From Alphaproteobacteria bacterium (GTDB lineage: Bacteria > Pseudomonadota > Alphaproteobacteria > Micropepsales > Micropepsaceae), in the NCBI GenBank assembly GCA_028865545.1, contig JAGWJY010000021.1:1-52675 (forward strand): a stretch of 52,675 nucleotides of DNA. Reading direction: 5' to 3'. Each line of letters begins with the position of its first letter. The stretch's first letter is position 1. The notes under the pieces were generated by a model that did no database searches, had not been told where the DNA came from, and worked only from the letters and a program-made list of their open reading frames with translations. Positions 18,293 through 26,503 of the stretch are shown here, one piece after another. Made by a program: the position numbers and the translations under genes.

Positions 18293-18386
18293 GATTCGGT
18301 GCCTTAACAGCTCGGCATAGTATATGCCGGATCAGCGAGGCTCATTATTCAATTTGATGTCGCGAATTCGAATCGTGGCTGTGCCG

Positions 18387-19058
18387 TCACCCCCCAAACG
18401 CCTCCCTCTCCACCTTCGTCAGCTCCCCAATCCTCTCGATCGTGATATCCGCCTTCGGATACGCCGCCACGATCTCCTTGTCGTTCGCATAGTGGCCCTG
18501 GCGCGGGAACACCGTCGTCACCTTGGCGCCCCATTGCCGCTTCACCATGTCGAGGATGCGCAGCTTGTCGTCGATCAGCACATAATGCTTCGCCGGAAAA
18601 ATCTTCTCGATGTATTCCAGCTCCTGTTCCTTGTGGATGTAGATCAGCACGCGATAGTCGAACTCTTCCGACAGGCCCGAGCGTTGCACCTTGCGCGGCT
18701 GGAACACCGCGTCGCCGTCGGAAAGGATGGCGGTGGTTCCCCATTTCGCCACATGGCGCACCGCGTCGAGCGCGCCGGGGAACAGGCGGTTGGCGAAAGG
18801 ATAATCGATCAGCCAGTTGGCCATGCGCAGGATGCGCGGGTCGTGCAGATATTTGACGCGATAGCGCTCCAGCGCGCCGAGGTAATCGGCATAGCCGAGT
18901 TCCCGGCGCAGCTCTTCGAAGATCGCCCAATAGCAGTCGTGCGGAAAATCGCCATAGGTCTTGGTGAGATACTCGCTGAGGTCCTGCGTGATGCGGTCGT
19001 TGTCGATCAGCGTGTTGTCCACGTCGAACAAAAAACAAAGGTCGGGCATCTCGGCCAT
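18387..19058 (-). CDS. HAD-superfamily hydrolase
   Basis: 223 residues. Motif I is FLFDVDNTLID (nucleophile Asp near residue 11); motif II region is TAILSDGDAV; motif III/IV are in RKVQRSGL and HYVLIDDKLRILDMVKRQWG. A four-helix cap lies between motifs I and II. The fold suits a small-molecule phosphatase, and the substrate is unknown. Start chosen at ATG 19058, which has GGAGAG 7–9 bases upstream; a longer frame to 19100 adds proline-rich residues not typical of the family. It is the first gene right of the low-GC FRG segment. Confidence 0.82.
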   Translation of the reverse strand: MAEMPDLCFLFDVDNTLIDNDRITQDLSEYLTKTYGDFPHDCYWAIFEELRRELGYADYLGALERYRVKYLHDPRILRMANWLIDYPFANRLFPGALDAVRHVAKWGTTAILSDGDAVFQPRKVQRSGLSEEFDYRVLIYIHKEQELEYIEKIFPAKHYVLIDDKLRILDMVKRQWGAKVTTVFPRQGHYANDKEIVAAYPKADITIERIGELTKVEREAFGG

Positions 19059-19268
19059 GCGGGCGCTCTCCATCGGGGCAGGCGGGCGCATAGTGCCCAC
19101 GAATTCTCCCCCCGGGGCAAGTACCGTCCTGACACGCCTCGGGAGGCGGGCGAATTAGGACAGGACCGCCGCCGCATTTCCCGTTATTCTCCGCGCGGGG
19201 GCCTTCAAAACACGTATTCCGTCCTTTCGTCACCCGGTGTCCCCAACGCCGCTGTAGGGAGCTGTCGG

Positions 19269-19766
19269 ATGAAACGTTTCACGCTTTGCCTATCGCTGCT
19301 GGTCGCCGGTCTTGCCGCCGTCGCGCCCGCCTGGGCTGCCGACAGCGCCTTCTGTGCCGATCTGAAAGCCGTCGTGAGTGACAGCGCCAATCATTTCGAC
19401 ACGTTCCGCGGCGCCCAGTTCGGCAATGTCGAACGCGACAGCGTCAACGACGTGACGACCAAATACACGACGTCGAAAACGCTGACCGGCGCTGCGGATT
19501 GCTGGATCGAGGATTTCATGGGGCCGCAGGACGACAAGCCCCTGCGGTCCTACAATTGTGAATGGACGCCCGCGGGCAGCAAGGCCGACACCGTCAAGAC
19601 CGTCGGCCAGGCGGTGGAGGACTGCATCGGCGGCGACCCGATGGACAGTCTGGATGTGAATGACGACGGGTCGGCGGAAGCCTATGTCTACGGCAACGGT
19701 TACAAGGTAAATGTCGGTTCCGGCGACGCGCCGAACATCCGGTTCACGATCTACGACGAGCACTGA
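19269..19766 (+). CDS. Secreted hypothetical protein with EF-hand-like loop
   Basis: 165 residues with a signal peptide (1–24, ending AWAA) and an AGGGAG site before the ATG. The mature part has several cysteines (SAFCADL, DCWIEDF, YNCEWT, DCIGG) that could form disulfides. Near the C-terminus DVNDDGSAEAYVYGNG looks like a DxNxDG calcium loop. No family is recognised. It is probably periplasmic. Confidence 0.7.
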   Translation: MKRFTLCLSLLVAGLAAVAPAWAADSAFCADLKAVVSDSANHFDTFRGAQFGNVERDSVNDVTTKYTTSKTLTGAADCWIEDFMGPQDDKPLRSYNCEWTPAGSKADTVKTVGQAVEDCIGGDPMDSLDVNDDGSAEAYVYGNGYKVNVGSGDAPNIRFTIYDEH

Positions 19767-19772
19767 ACATTA

Positions 19773-19802
19773 TTTTCTCCTGCCGTTTACGAGGGGAGAA
19801 AA
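19773..19802. repeat. Palindromic intergenic element
   Basis: Arms TTTTCTCC and GGAGAAAA around a GC-rich 14-base centre containing CCGTTTACG, 6 bases after the secreted protein gene. The centre resembles the hairpin loop of the 61-nt repeats (CCGTTTACG). It may act as a terminator for the gene on its left. Confidence 0.45.
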
Positions 19803-19866
19803 GTGATGCCGATCTTGCCAGAACGAAACGAGCGACGATAGCCTCGCTGGAAATTCGGGAGGTCCC

Positions 19867-20340
19867 ATGCCCACCTATTCCGGTTCATGTTTTTGCGGCG
19901 CCGTGACATACCGGCTCGAATGCGCGCCGATGTTTGTGCATTGCTGTCACTGCAAGGATTGCCAGTGCCAGACCGGCACGGCTTTCGCGCTGAACGCCAT
20001 CATGGAAGCCGACCGCATCACGCTGCTTTCCGGCAAACCCGAAGTCGTCACCATGCGCACCGACAGCGGCCGCCCGCACGACATCTACCGCTGCCCGGCT
20101 TGCAAGACGGCGGTGTGGAGCGATTACGGCCGCCGCAAGGTGATGCTGTTCGTGCGCGTCGGCACGCTGGAGGATCCGGGCGCACTGCCGCCCGACGTGC
20201 ACATCTTCACGCGCTCGAAATTACCCTGGGTGGTGCTGCCCGAAGGCGCGAAGGCCTTCGACATCTATTACGACATGAAAAAGGAATGGCCCGCCGAAAG
20301 CCTGGCGCGCCGCGAAGCGGTGCTGGGGAAGGGGAAGTAG
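19867..20340 (+). CDS. GFA family zinc-binding protein
   Basis: 157 residues with the GFA (glutathione-dependent formaldehyde-activating enzyme/centromere protein V) layout: GSCFCGAVTY (CxC zinc site), FVHCCHCKDCQCQTGTAFA, and YRCPACKTAVWSDYG (CxxC). These cysteines bind zinc in a beta-rich fold. Some members act on S-hydroxymethyl glutathione, but most, including this one, have no proven reaction. It is monocistronic, with palindromes on both sides. Confidence 0.85.
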   Translation: MPTYSGSCFCGAVTYRLECAPMFVHCCHCKDCQCQTGTAFALNAIMEADRITLLSGKPEVVTMRTDSGRPHDIYRCPACKTAVWSDYGRRKVMLFVRVGTLEDPGALPPDVHIFTRSKLPWVVLPEGAKAFDIYYDMKKEWPAESLARREAVLGKGK

Positions 20341-20349
20341 TTTCTTTTT

Positions 20350-20369
20350 CCTCCCCCTTTGTGGGGAGG
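20350..20369. repeat. Palindromic intergenic element
   Basis: Arms CCTCCCC and GGGGAGG, with a C-rich TTTG-containing loop, 9 bases after the GFA gene, followed by a GGCGAACGAAGTGAGCCGGG segment that is itself partly symmetrical. This GC-rich hairpin type is scattered through many alphaproteobacterial genomes. A T-run lies before it on the plus strand. Confidence 0.5.
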
Positions 20370-20413
20370 TCGGCGAACGAAGTGAGCCGGGTGGGGGCGA
20401 GACGAAGGGGGCC

Positions 20414-20911
20414 TCAGCCCCACGTCTCCTTCGCCGCCTTCAGCAACTCTACCATATCCGCCGCGCCGATCTCCCAGCCATGGCCGAATGAGGCATGCCG
20501 TCCGGCGATGCCGCGGCCGATCTGGTGCCCGGTATAGCCTTCGACGAAGATGCAGCCCGGCGTGCGTGTGCGGCTCGACGGTGCGAAGACGACGAACTCG
20601 GCGATGTCGCGCCAGCGGTGGCGGCGCACATACCAATAGGCGCGATAGGTCAGGCCTTCGGGATCGAGCGTGATGTTGCTGGGATGAAGGAAACTCCAGC
20701 CGCTCGCCGCCGCGGCCACGGCGCAGGCCAGCGCCAGCGGCGCCAGGAAACTCAGTCCGAGATAGGCCCAGACAGCGCTCCGGAGAAAACTGCTGATCCA
20801 GGCGCCGAGCCCCAGCATCACCGTCAGGCCGGCGAAGAGCAGTATCAGCAGCGCCAGCTTCAGCCGGTCCTGGGTGACGATCACCGGCGGCTGTTCGAGC
20901 GATCCCTGCAT
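20414..20911 (-). CDS. Membrane protein with two helices and a PH-like soluble tail
   Basis: 165 residues. Two adjacent membrane helices (about 17–38 and 45–75) are followed by a soluble beta-type region: SNITLDPEGLTYRAYWYVRRHRWRDIAEFVV. The pattern of a W(R/S)DI strand after a hydrophobic hairpin is typical of small bacterial PH-like proteins. The C-terminus holds a helix (DMVELLKAAKETWG). The function is unknown. It is minus strand, convergent with the GFA gene. Confidence 0.65.
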   Translation of the reverse strand: MQGSLEQPPVIVTQDRLKLALLILLFAGLTVMLGLGAWISSFLRSAVWAYLGLSFLAPLALACAVAAAASGWSFLHPSNITLDPEGLTYRAYWYVRRHRWRDIAEFVVFAPSSRTRTPGCIFVEGYTGHQIGRGIAGRHASFGHGWEIGAADMVELLKAAKETWG

Positions 20912-21163
20912 GGGTGGTTCCTCATGTTTGCTGATCCCGGGTGCGGGGGGACGTGCGCGGCGCCGGAGGCTGTACCATCCTGTCGCAGGCCCTTGAAACG
21001 CCCGGCGGCAATACCCACATGTGTACTATGGACTATGCGAAAGGCCTGCGGAATTTCACTCCTCCCCACTCTCCCCCCTGGGGAAAATGCCGTGAAGCAA
21101 AAAACGACAATCTATCAGTAGGGTGACTGGCTAATCCGCCTACAAAATATAGTGGCCCGGGGT

Positions 21164-21415
21164 TTAGCGTTTTGCGGCTTTGCCGTTACCCGCCTTGGCC
21201 GGGGCCGGTTTGTGGGAGGCGAACAGCTCGGCGATGGCGTCCTGGCCTTCGTCGCTGTGCAGCCAGCCTTCCGCCGCCTGCATGGTGGGGAATTGCTGGG
21301 CGATGCGATGCGGCTTCACCCGGTCGGGCAGCGGCACCAGAACCTCGAAGGTCCCGGCATAGCGGTGGTCCTTGGTTTCCGCGGCATAGGCCTGTGGCTT
21401 GGCGTATTTCTTCAT
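21164..21415 (-). CDS. Small basic hypothetical protein
   Basis: 83 residues with a lysine/alanine-rich C-terminus and a central MQAAEGWLHSDEGQDAIAELF. A GAGGG site precedes the ATG. No family recognised; the sequence has no membrane helix or signal. It follows the 21478 lipoprotein gene by 62 bases on the same strand and could be co-transcribed. Confidence 0.6.
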   Translation of the reverse strand: MKKYAKPQAYAAETKDHRYAGTFEVLVPLPDRVKPHRIAQQFPTMQAAEGWLHSDEGQDAIAELFASHKPAPAKAGNGKAAKR

Positions 21416-21477
21416 GGCTCAGGCCCTCGCGTGCGACAGCGGGGGTGCATATCACCCCCAGCCGAAGGCGCAAGGGG

Positions 21478-21777
21478 TCAGAGGTCGTAGGCTTCCCAGA
21501 AATTGGTCAGCGAGGTGCGCGGCGCATAGCCCTTGGCCTTCATGCAGGCGGCATAGGCGCGGTTGAAAACACCGTGTTTTTCGACGTTGTCGGAGGCCAG
21601 GCCTCTGATGCTGTAGGAGCGTTCGTTCTCGGCCGCCTGTTTGCACGCGGCGGCGTCCAGGCTGAAGCGCTCCTGGCTGGCCTGGCCTTGGGCGAAGGCG
21701 TCGGAGTCGAGATCGGCCCAGCGGCCGCAGCCCGCCGCCGTCAGGACGCAGAGCAGGATGAGGGCCTGCCGTTTCAT
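21478..21777 (-). CDS. Small lipoprotein
   Basis: 99 residues. The N-terminus KRQALILLCVLTAAGC is a lipoprotein signal with lipobox TAAGC (cysteine at residue 17). The mature part contains cysteines in DAAACKQAA and AYAACMKAKGY, a pattern common in short alphaproteobacterial lipoproteins of unknown role. The ATG overlaps the rluB stop (ATGA), so it is translated with rluB. Confidence 0.72.
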   Translation of the reverse strand: MKRQALILLCVLTAAGCGRWADLDSDAFAQGQASQERFSLDAAACKQAAENERSYSIRGLASDNVEKHGVFNRAYAACMKAKGYAPRTSLTNFWEAYDL

Positions 21778-22565
21778 CGGCTGTCCTTGTGCTTTTTCCG
21801 GCCGATGCCCATGTGCTCGCGCCACAGCTTGGCGGGAATTTCTTCCACCGCGCCTTCGGGCAGCTGGCCCAGATGGAACGGTCCGAACTGGACGCGGATC
21901 AGCCGCGCCACCTTGAGGCCCAGGCTTTCCATGACGCGTTTGACCTCGCGGTTCTTGCCCTCTTTGAGGGTGACGCCGGCCCAGGAATAGACGCCTTTGG
22001 TACGTTCGATATCGGCGACGATCGGGCCGTATTTGACTCCCGCGATGGTAACGCCTTCGGCCAATCTGTCGAGCTCCGCCTGACTGACCTTGCCGAACAG
22101 GCGGACGCGGTATTTCCGCGTCCAGCCTGCGATCGGCAGTTCCAGGCGCCGGGCGATCTCGCCGTCATTGGTCAGCAGCAGCAGTCCCTCGGAGTTGAAG
22201 TCCAGCCGCCCGATCGAGACCACGCGCGGCAGGGTCTTGGGCAGGTTGGCGAACACCGTCGGCCGTCCTTGCGGGTCCTTGTGGGTCGTCACCAGTCCGG
22301 ACGGCTTGTGGTAGCGCCACAGTCGCGCCGCATCGGGCTCCAGGAGCGGCTTGCCGTCGACCGAGACCACTTGGTTCTCGCCCACCTTGACGCCTTGTGT
22401 CGTGACCGTCTTGCCGTCCAGCGCCACGCGGCCCTCGGCGATCAGCTTCTCGGCATCGCGTCGCGAGCAGATGCCCGCCCGTGCGATGACCTTGGCGATG
22501 CGCTCGCCTTTCTCCGTGCTATCGTCGGCCAATGAGGAACCCGCTGTGAATGACGAGGAAGCCAT
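21774..22565 (-). CDS. rluB: 23S rRNA pseudouridine synthase (RluB/RsuA family)
   Basis: About 263 residues from ATG 22565 (252 from TTG 22532; the start is uncertain because the gene diverges from tadA with overlapping 5' ends). An S4 RNA-binding domain (ERIAKVIARAGICSRRDAEKLIAEGRVALDG) is followed by the pseudouridine synthase domain with YHKPSGLVTTHKDPQGRPTVF, the catalytic-aspartate block VSIGRLDFNSEGLLLLTNDG, and the late motif KEGKNREVKRVMESLGLKVARLIRVQFGPF. It isomerises a uridine in 23S rRNA (U2605 in E. coli RluB). The downstream lipoprotein gene overlaps by 4 bases. Confidence 0.9.
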   Translation of the reverse strand: MASSSFTAGSSLADDSTEKGERIAKVIARAGICSRRDAEKLIAEGRVALDGKTVTTQGVKVGENQVVSVDGKPLLEPDAARLWRYHKPSGLVTTHKDPQGRPTVFANLPKTLPRVVSIGRLDFNSEGLLLLTNDGEIARRLELPIAGWTRKYRVRLFGKVSQAELDRLAEGVTIAGVKYGPIVADIERTKGVYSWAGVTLKEGKNREVKRVMESLGLKVARLIRVQFGPFHLGQLPEGAVEEIPAKLWREHMGIGRKKHKDSR

Positions 22566-22998
22566 AGCACTCGCGCTCGCCGAAGCCCAAGCGGCTGGTG
22601 CGCGCGGCGAGGTGCCGGTGGGCGCCGTCCTGCTGTCGGCGGAAGGCGAGGTGCTGGCCCGCGATGGCAACCGCATCCTCGAGCTGCGGGACCCCACCGC
22701 CCATGCCGAGATGCTGGTGATGCGCGCCGCCGCCCGTACTCTGGGCAATGAGCGGCTCACCGGCACGGTGCTCTACGTCTCCCTGGAGCCCTGTGCCATG
22801 TGCGCCGGTGCGATGAGCATGGGGCGCATCGCCCGTCTGGTATTTGCCGCGGAAGACCCCAAGGGTGGGGCGGTCTTGCACGGCCCGCGTTTCTTCGAGC
22901 AGCCCACCTGCCATCACCGCCCCGCGATCGCGCGGGCGGGTGACGCTAAGGAAGCAGGACAAGTGCTCAAGGCTTTCTTCCGCGCCCGTCGCACTTAG
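22546..22998 (+). CDS. tadA: tRNA-specific adenosine deaminase
   Basis: 150 residues with GTG start (GAGGAA 6 bases upstream). It makes inosine at the wobble position 34 of tRNA-Arg(ACG). Zinc site: HAE (H53, E55) in DPTAHAEMLVMR, and PCAMC (C83, C86) in SLEPCAMCAGAM, followed by RIARLVFAAEDPKGGAV. Length matches bacterial TadA. Divergent from rluB, an arrangement conserved in many alphaproteobacteria. Confidence 0.94.
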   Translation: MNDEEAIALALAEAQAAGARGEVPVGAVLLSAEGEVLARDGNRILELRDPTAHAEMLVMRAAARTLGNERLTGTVLYVSLEPCAMCAGAMSMGRIARLVFAAEDPKGGAVLHGPRFFEQPTCHHRPAIARAGDAKEAGQVLKAFFRARRT

Positions 22999-23058
22999 CG
23001 CTTGATCGTTCGCCTTCGCAGCCTACATCTATTCGGACAACCAGCTTGGGAGGCGGGC

Positions 23059-23727
23059 GTGGCGTTGATCGTTTATGGGAGCAACATCTCTCCTTTCGTA
23101 CGCAAGGTGCGCGTGGCGTTGATGGAAAAAGGCCTCGACTACACACTTGAACAGGTCAACCCGTTCAACCCTCCGCCGGATTATCTGGCGATCAGTCCAC
23201 TGAAGCGCATTCCTGCATTTCGCGACACCGACCTTCCTGAGCCGAACTCGTTGGCCGACTCCTCGGTGATCTGCGACTATCTCGAACACAAGTTCCCCGA
23301 CCCGGCGCTTTATCCGCGTGATCCCTATCTGCGCGCCCGGGCGCTGTGGTTCGAGGAGTATGCGGATTCCGCTGTCGCGCAATGCATCGGCCGCGGGCTA
23401 TTCTTTGAGCGCGTGGTCAAACGCATGCTGCGTCAGAAGCCGGATGAGGATGTCTGCCAGAAGACGCTGCAGGAGGTGCTGCCGCCGCTGTTCGACTACC
23501 TGGAGAAGGAGCTTGGCGGTAACGACTACTTTGTCGGTAACAAATTCTCGATCGCCGACATCTCCGTGGCCACGATGCTCGTCAACTTCGAACACGCTGG
23601 CGAGGCGGTCGATGCCGCCAAATGGCCCAAACTCACAGCCTACAGAGCCCGTCTGCTCGAGCGTACGTCGTTCAAGACGCTGATCGCGGAGGAGAGGGCT
23701 CTGGTTGAACGTTTCCGCGCAGCCTGA
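23059..23727 (+). CDS. Glutathione S-transferase family protein
   Basis: 222 residues. The N-terminal thioredoxin-like domain begins [26 protein letters not shown], with the cis-proline KRIPAF and the glutathione-contacting [12 protein letters not shown]. The C-terminal helical domain has [12 protein letters not shown]. The GTG at 23059 has GGAGG 5 bases upstream; the longer frame to 23002 is not GST-like. The substrate is unknown. The next GST gene follows 14 bases later, probably in one transcript. Confidence 0.88.
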   Translation: MALIVYGSNISPFVRKVRVALMEKGLDYTLEQVNPFNPPPDYLAISPLKRIPAFRDTDLPEPNSLADSSVICDYLEHKFPDPALYPRDPYLRARALWFEEYADSAVAQCIGRGLFFERVVKRMLRQKPDEDVCQKTLQEVLPPLFDYLEKELGGNDYFVGNKFSIADISVATMLVNFEHAGEAVDAAKWPKLTAYRARLLERTSFKTLIAEERALVERFRAA

Positions 23728-23741
23728 CTGGAAAGGACGTC

Positions 23742-24419
23742 ATGATTGATCTCTACACGGCCGCAACGCCCAACGGCTACAAGGCCTCGGTCGCTCTCGA
23801 AGAACTGGCGCTGCCCTACGAGGTTCATTACGTGCAGCTCGGCAAGCTGGAGCAGAAGCAGGACTGGTTCCTGAAGATCAATCCCAACGGCCGCATTCCC
23901 GCCATCGTTGATCGCGATGAGGATAACTTCGCCGTTTTCGAGTCCGGCGCCATCCTGGTCTATCTGGCGGAGAAGACCGGCAAGCTGATGCCCAAAGACG
24001 TAAAGGGCCGCTCGCAGGTGATGCAATGGCTGATGTTTCAGATGGGTGGCATCGGCCCGATGATGGGCCAGGCAAACGTCTTCTTCCGTTACTGGCCGGA
24101 GAAATATCAGGCCGCTATCGATCGCTATCAGAACGAGTCGCGCCGCTTGTTCGAAGTGCTGAACGGCCATCTGAAGGATCATGAATATCTGGCCGGCGAC
24201 TATTCCATTGCCGACATCGCCAATTGGTGCTGGGCACGGACCTACGAATGGTCCGGCGTGTCGGTAGACGGCCTGGACGATCTGCAGCGCTGGCTGAAGC
24301 TGATCGGTGATCGGCCTGCAGTACAGCGCGGCATACAGGTACCGAAAAAGCCCGAGGTCACTGACAAAGACGACGCCAGCAAGCGCATTGCTCAGGTCCA
24401 GACGATACTGCAGCGCTAA
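23742..24419 (+). CDS. Nu-class-type glutathione S-transferase (YghU/YfcG-like)
   Basis: 225 residues. It starts [22 protein letters not shown]; the TPNGxK motif is the hallmark of Nu-class and Ure2p-like GSTs, which use a conserved Asn/Thr and often have disulfide reductase activity with two glutathiones. Later blocks [30 protein letters not shown] and [12 protein letters not shown] are typical. It is tandem with the previous GST but of a different class. Its stop codon abuts the relic PAP2 3' end on the opposite strand. Confidence 0.88.
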   Translation: MIDLYTAATPNGYKASVALEELALPYEVHYVQLGKLEQKQDWFLKINPNGRIPAIVDRDEDNFAVFESGAILVYLAEKTGKLMPKDVKGRSQVMQWLMFQMGGIGPMMGQANVFFRYWPEKYQAAIDRYQNESRRLFEVLNGHLKDHEYLAGDYSIADIANWCWARTYEWSGVSVDGLDDLQRWLKLIGDRPAVQRGIQVPKKPEVTDKDDASKRIAQVQTILQR

Positions 24420-24477
24420 AACCAGGGCAGCATCAGCTTCGGAAACAGATAAATCAGCGCTTCGCGGGCGCCGATCA
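24416..24477 (-). pseudogene. Relic of a PAP2 phosphatase 3' end (direct repeat of 25772–25833)
   Basis: 62 bases matching the last 20 codons of the PAP2 gene at 25772–26392, with only two mismatches. On the minus strand it still reads [14 protein letters not shown] and a TAG stop, which overlaps the GST stop codon. Upstream, the similarity ends in unrelated sequence at 24478. It shows that a PAP2 gene once ended here and that the acyltransferase block now separates this tail from the intact gene. Confidence 0.9.
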
Positions 24478-24568
24478 AACCGCCGTGGAGCTACTGACAG
24501 GGAACGCCGCTCAATTCAATTAACCCTTCATAGACCGGCTCCAAATTAGACTCTGTTTTTTGAGGTCG

Positions 24569-25741
24569 ATGCGCGTGAGTCTTCTTCGCAGTCCCGGCGA
24601 AGTGACTGGAGGGCGCCGAATAGCCGTTCTTGACGGCTACAGGGCGCTGGCCATCCTTCTGGTGCTCGCGTTCCACTACACGGTCCGCTTTGCGCCGCCG
24701 CTTCAGCGGCACGCACATTTTCCCGCGGGATCGATTTTCAGCGGCGCCGCGCCTCTAGACTATGGCTGGGCGGGCGTGGAATTGTTTTTCGTCATCTCGG
24801 GATTCGTAATCCTGATGACGCTTGAACGCTGTCGCAGCGTAGGTGAATTCGCGCTGAGAAGGTTCGCGCGGCTGTGGCCGATGCTGGTGATCGCGGCCAG
24901 CATGACGTCGCTGGTGGTGTACCTGATCGGCCCGCCGGACTGGCGCGTGAGCTGGCCGGACTATCTCATGAGCATCCTGTTGATCGAGCCGTCGCTGCTT
25001 TCCCATTTTTGGGCGGGGGCATCGTTCAAATGGGTCGATGACGCCTATTGGAGTCTTTTTGTCGAAATACGCTTCTATGCTCTGGCGGCCGTTGTCTATC
25101 TGGCTGCCGGCAGGAACTTCGTCAGATACTGGCTGGTGCTGCAAGGCGTCGCCTTTGCGGCGTTTCTCGTGGTGGTCCTGACGGCCTTCCGTGCGTATCC
25201 GTATTTGTCGCTGGTGCTCTTCCCCGACTATATGCCCTATTTCACGGTCGGCATCTGCGTCTACGAGTGCTACAGCCGCGGTCCTCTCAACAAGATCGCC
25301 GCGGCGGGAGCGGTGATGGCCGCCGGCATGGCGCTTTTCAACGCCTATTACGGTCTTTTCTTCGCGATCGGGGGGACGCCGCACGGTAACGCCGTGGTGA
25401 ACCTGCTTATCTTCTCCTTGTTCCTGTTGTTCGTTATCGATCATCCGATCGTTCGTATATTTGCGTCGCGGCCGATGGTGAGGCTGGGGCAGGCCTCCTA
25501 CTCACTCTATCTGATCCACCAGGTGATTGGGGTTTGCATCATGCGTGTTTGCATCGGGCTCGGAGTGCCGTATCTGATCGTCCTGCCTGCCACGGTCTGC
25601 GCGATGATCGCCTCGGCATGCCTGTTGTTTTATCGCGTGGAAGTCCCGATCAAATCCTGGATTTTGTGCTGTTGCGAAAGCAAGGTTGCGCTGTTCGAAC
25701 GGCGGTTGCCGTGGTTGAGCTACACGACGAGTGGCGGCTGA
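24569..25741 (+). CDS. Acyltransferase 3 family membrane O-acyltransferase
   Basis: 390 residues with about ten membrane helices. The acyltransferase-3 (OafA/NodX-type) signature is clear: VLDGYRALAILLVLAFHY with the conserved His, then GWAGVELFFVISGFVI and the FALRRFARLWPML block (R-x10-H region of the family). SYSLYLIHQVIG marks the last helices. Such proteins transfer acetyl or other acyl groups to O-antigen, exopolysaccharide or Nod factors from the periplasmic side. Start chosen at ATG 24569; TTG 24560 or GTG 24575 are possible. It lies inside the segment between the two PAP2 3' ends and thus looks inserted. Confidence 0.87.
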   Translation: MRVSLLRSPGEVTGGRRIAVLDGYRALAILLVLAFHYTVRFAPPLQRHAHFPAGSIFSGAAPLDYGWAGVELFFVISGFVILMTLERCRSVGEFALRRFARLWPMLVIAASMTSLVVYLIGPPDWRVSWPDYLMSILLIEPSLLSHFWAGASFKWVDDAYWSLFVEIRFYALAAVVYLAAGRNFVRYWLVLQGVAFAAFLVVVLTAFRAYPYLSLVLFPDYMPYFTVGICVYECYSRGPLNKIAAAGAVMAAGMALFNAYYGLFFAIGGTPHGNAVVNLLIFSLFLLFVIDHPIVRIFASRPMVRLGQASYSLYLIHQVIGVCIMRVCIGLGVPYLIVLPATVCAMIASACLLFYRVEVPIKSWILCCCESKVALFERRLPWLSYTTSGG

Positions 25742-25771
25742 CGTCGCATCGCGCCACAGGCTGCAAATACT

Positions 25772-26392
25772 CTAGAACCAGGGCAGCATCAGCTTCGGAA
25801 ACAGATAAATCAGCGCTTCGCGGGCGCTGATCAGGCCGATGCCGGCACCGACAAAGACGTCGCTGAGAAAATGCGCCGTCAGCAAGGCGCGCGTCAGTCC
25901 GAGCCAGAGAGCGATGGCAAACCACAGGATCGCCAGCTGCGGCCACAGCGCCGTGGCGATCACCGCCACGCACATGATCGTCAGCGCATGGCCGGAGGGG
26001 AACGAGTTCCAGTCGAGATCGAAGCCGAACAGCTTGAAGCCGTGCAGATTCATCTCGAGGTCGTCGCGCGGCCGGCGCCGGCCGAGCACCAGCTTGATGC
26101 CGTGCAGGATCGCACTGCCCAGCGCCAGGCTGGCGATGAAGGCGAGGGCGCATTGCAGCGCCAGCCGGATGGTGGCGTTGTCGCCGATCCAGCGCAGCCA
26201 TGCCCAGCTGAGTGCCGTCACCAGGCAGGCAGCCAGCAGCCAATGCGCGGCTTTGGCCATGTGCGTGGTTCTGGCGAGGAAGCGGTGGAACCCCGCGCCA
26301 ATATTGTCGTAGAGGAAATGCGTCGCGGCCCGGTCAACGGTCACGCACGCTAGTCCACCGACGATGAGGAAAAGGCCAACCCAAAGCAGCAT
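25772..26392 (-). CDS. PAP2 superfamily membrane phosphatase
   Basis: 206 residues, about six membrane helices. All three phosphatidic-acid-phosphatase motifs are present: KLVLGRRRP (K100–P108), SFPSGH (131–135) and [13 protein letters not shown] (R168, H174, D178). It removes phosphate from lipid phosphates such as phosphatidate, undecaprenyl-PP or LPS-linked phosphates; the exact substrate is open. The start is ATG 26392; no better upstream start is in frame. The last 20 codons are duplicated at 24416–24477. Confidence 0.88.
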   Translation of the reverse strand: MLLWVGLFLIVGGLACVTVDRAATHFLYDNIGAGFHRFLARTTHMAKAAHWLLAACLVTALSWAWLRWIGDNATIRLALQCALAFIASLALGSAILHGIKLVLGRRRPRDDLEMNLHGFKLFGFDLDWNSFPSGHALTIMCVAVIATALWPQLAILWFAIALWLGLTRALLTAHFLSDVFVGAGIGLISAREALIYLFPKLMLPWF

Positions 26393-26503
26393 GACGACTG
26401 CTTGCCGCGACGGAAGTCCGCTGTCAAATCCTCCTGTCGTCGCTGGCGGGGTGGTCGTCGCGCCGCTAGAGTCGGGCCCGCGATCGCTGACGAGGGAAAT
26501 CTC

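Noticed and set aside
15275-20369. The intergenic palindromes as rho-independent terminators
   Set aside because: The T-runs precede the hairpins in the direction of the adjacent genes. I list them as repeats with termination only as a possibility.
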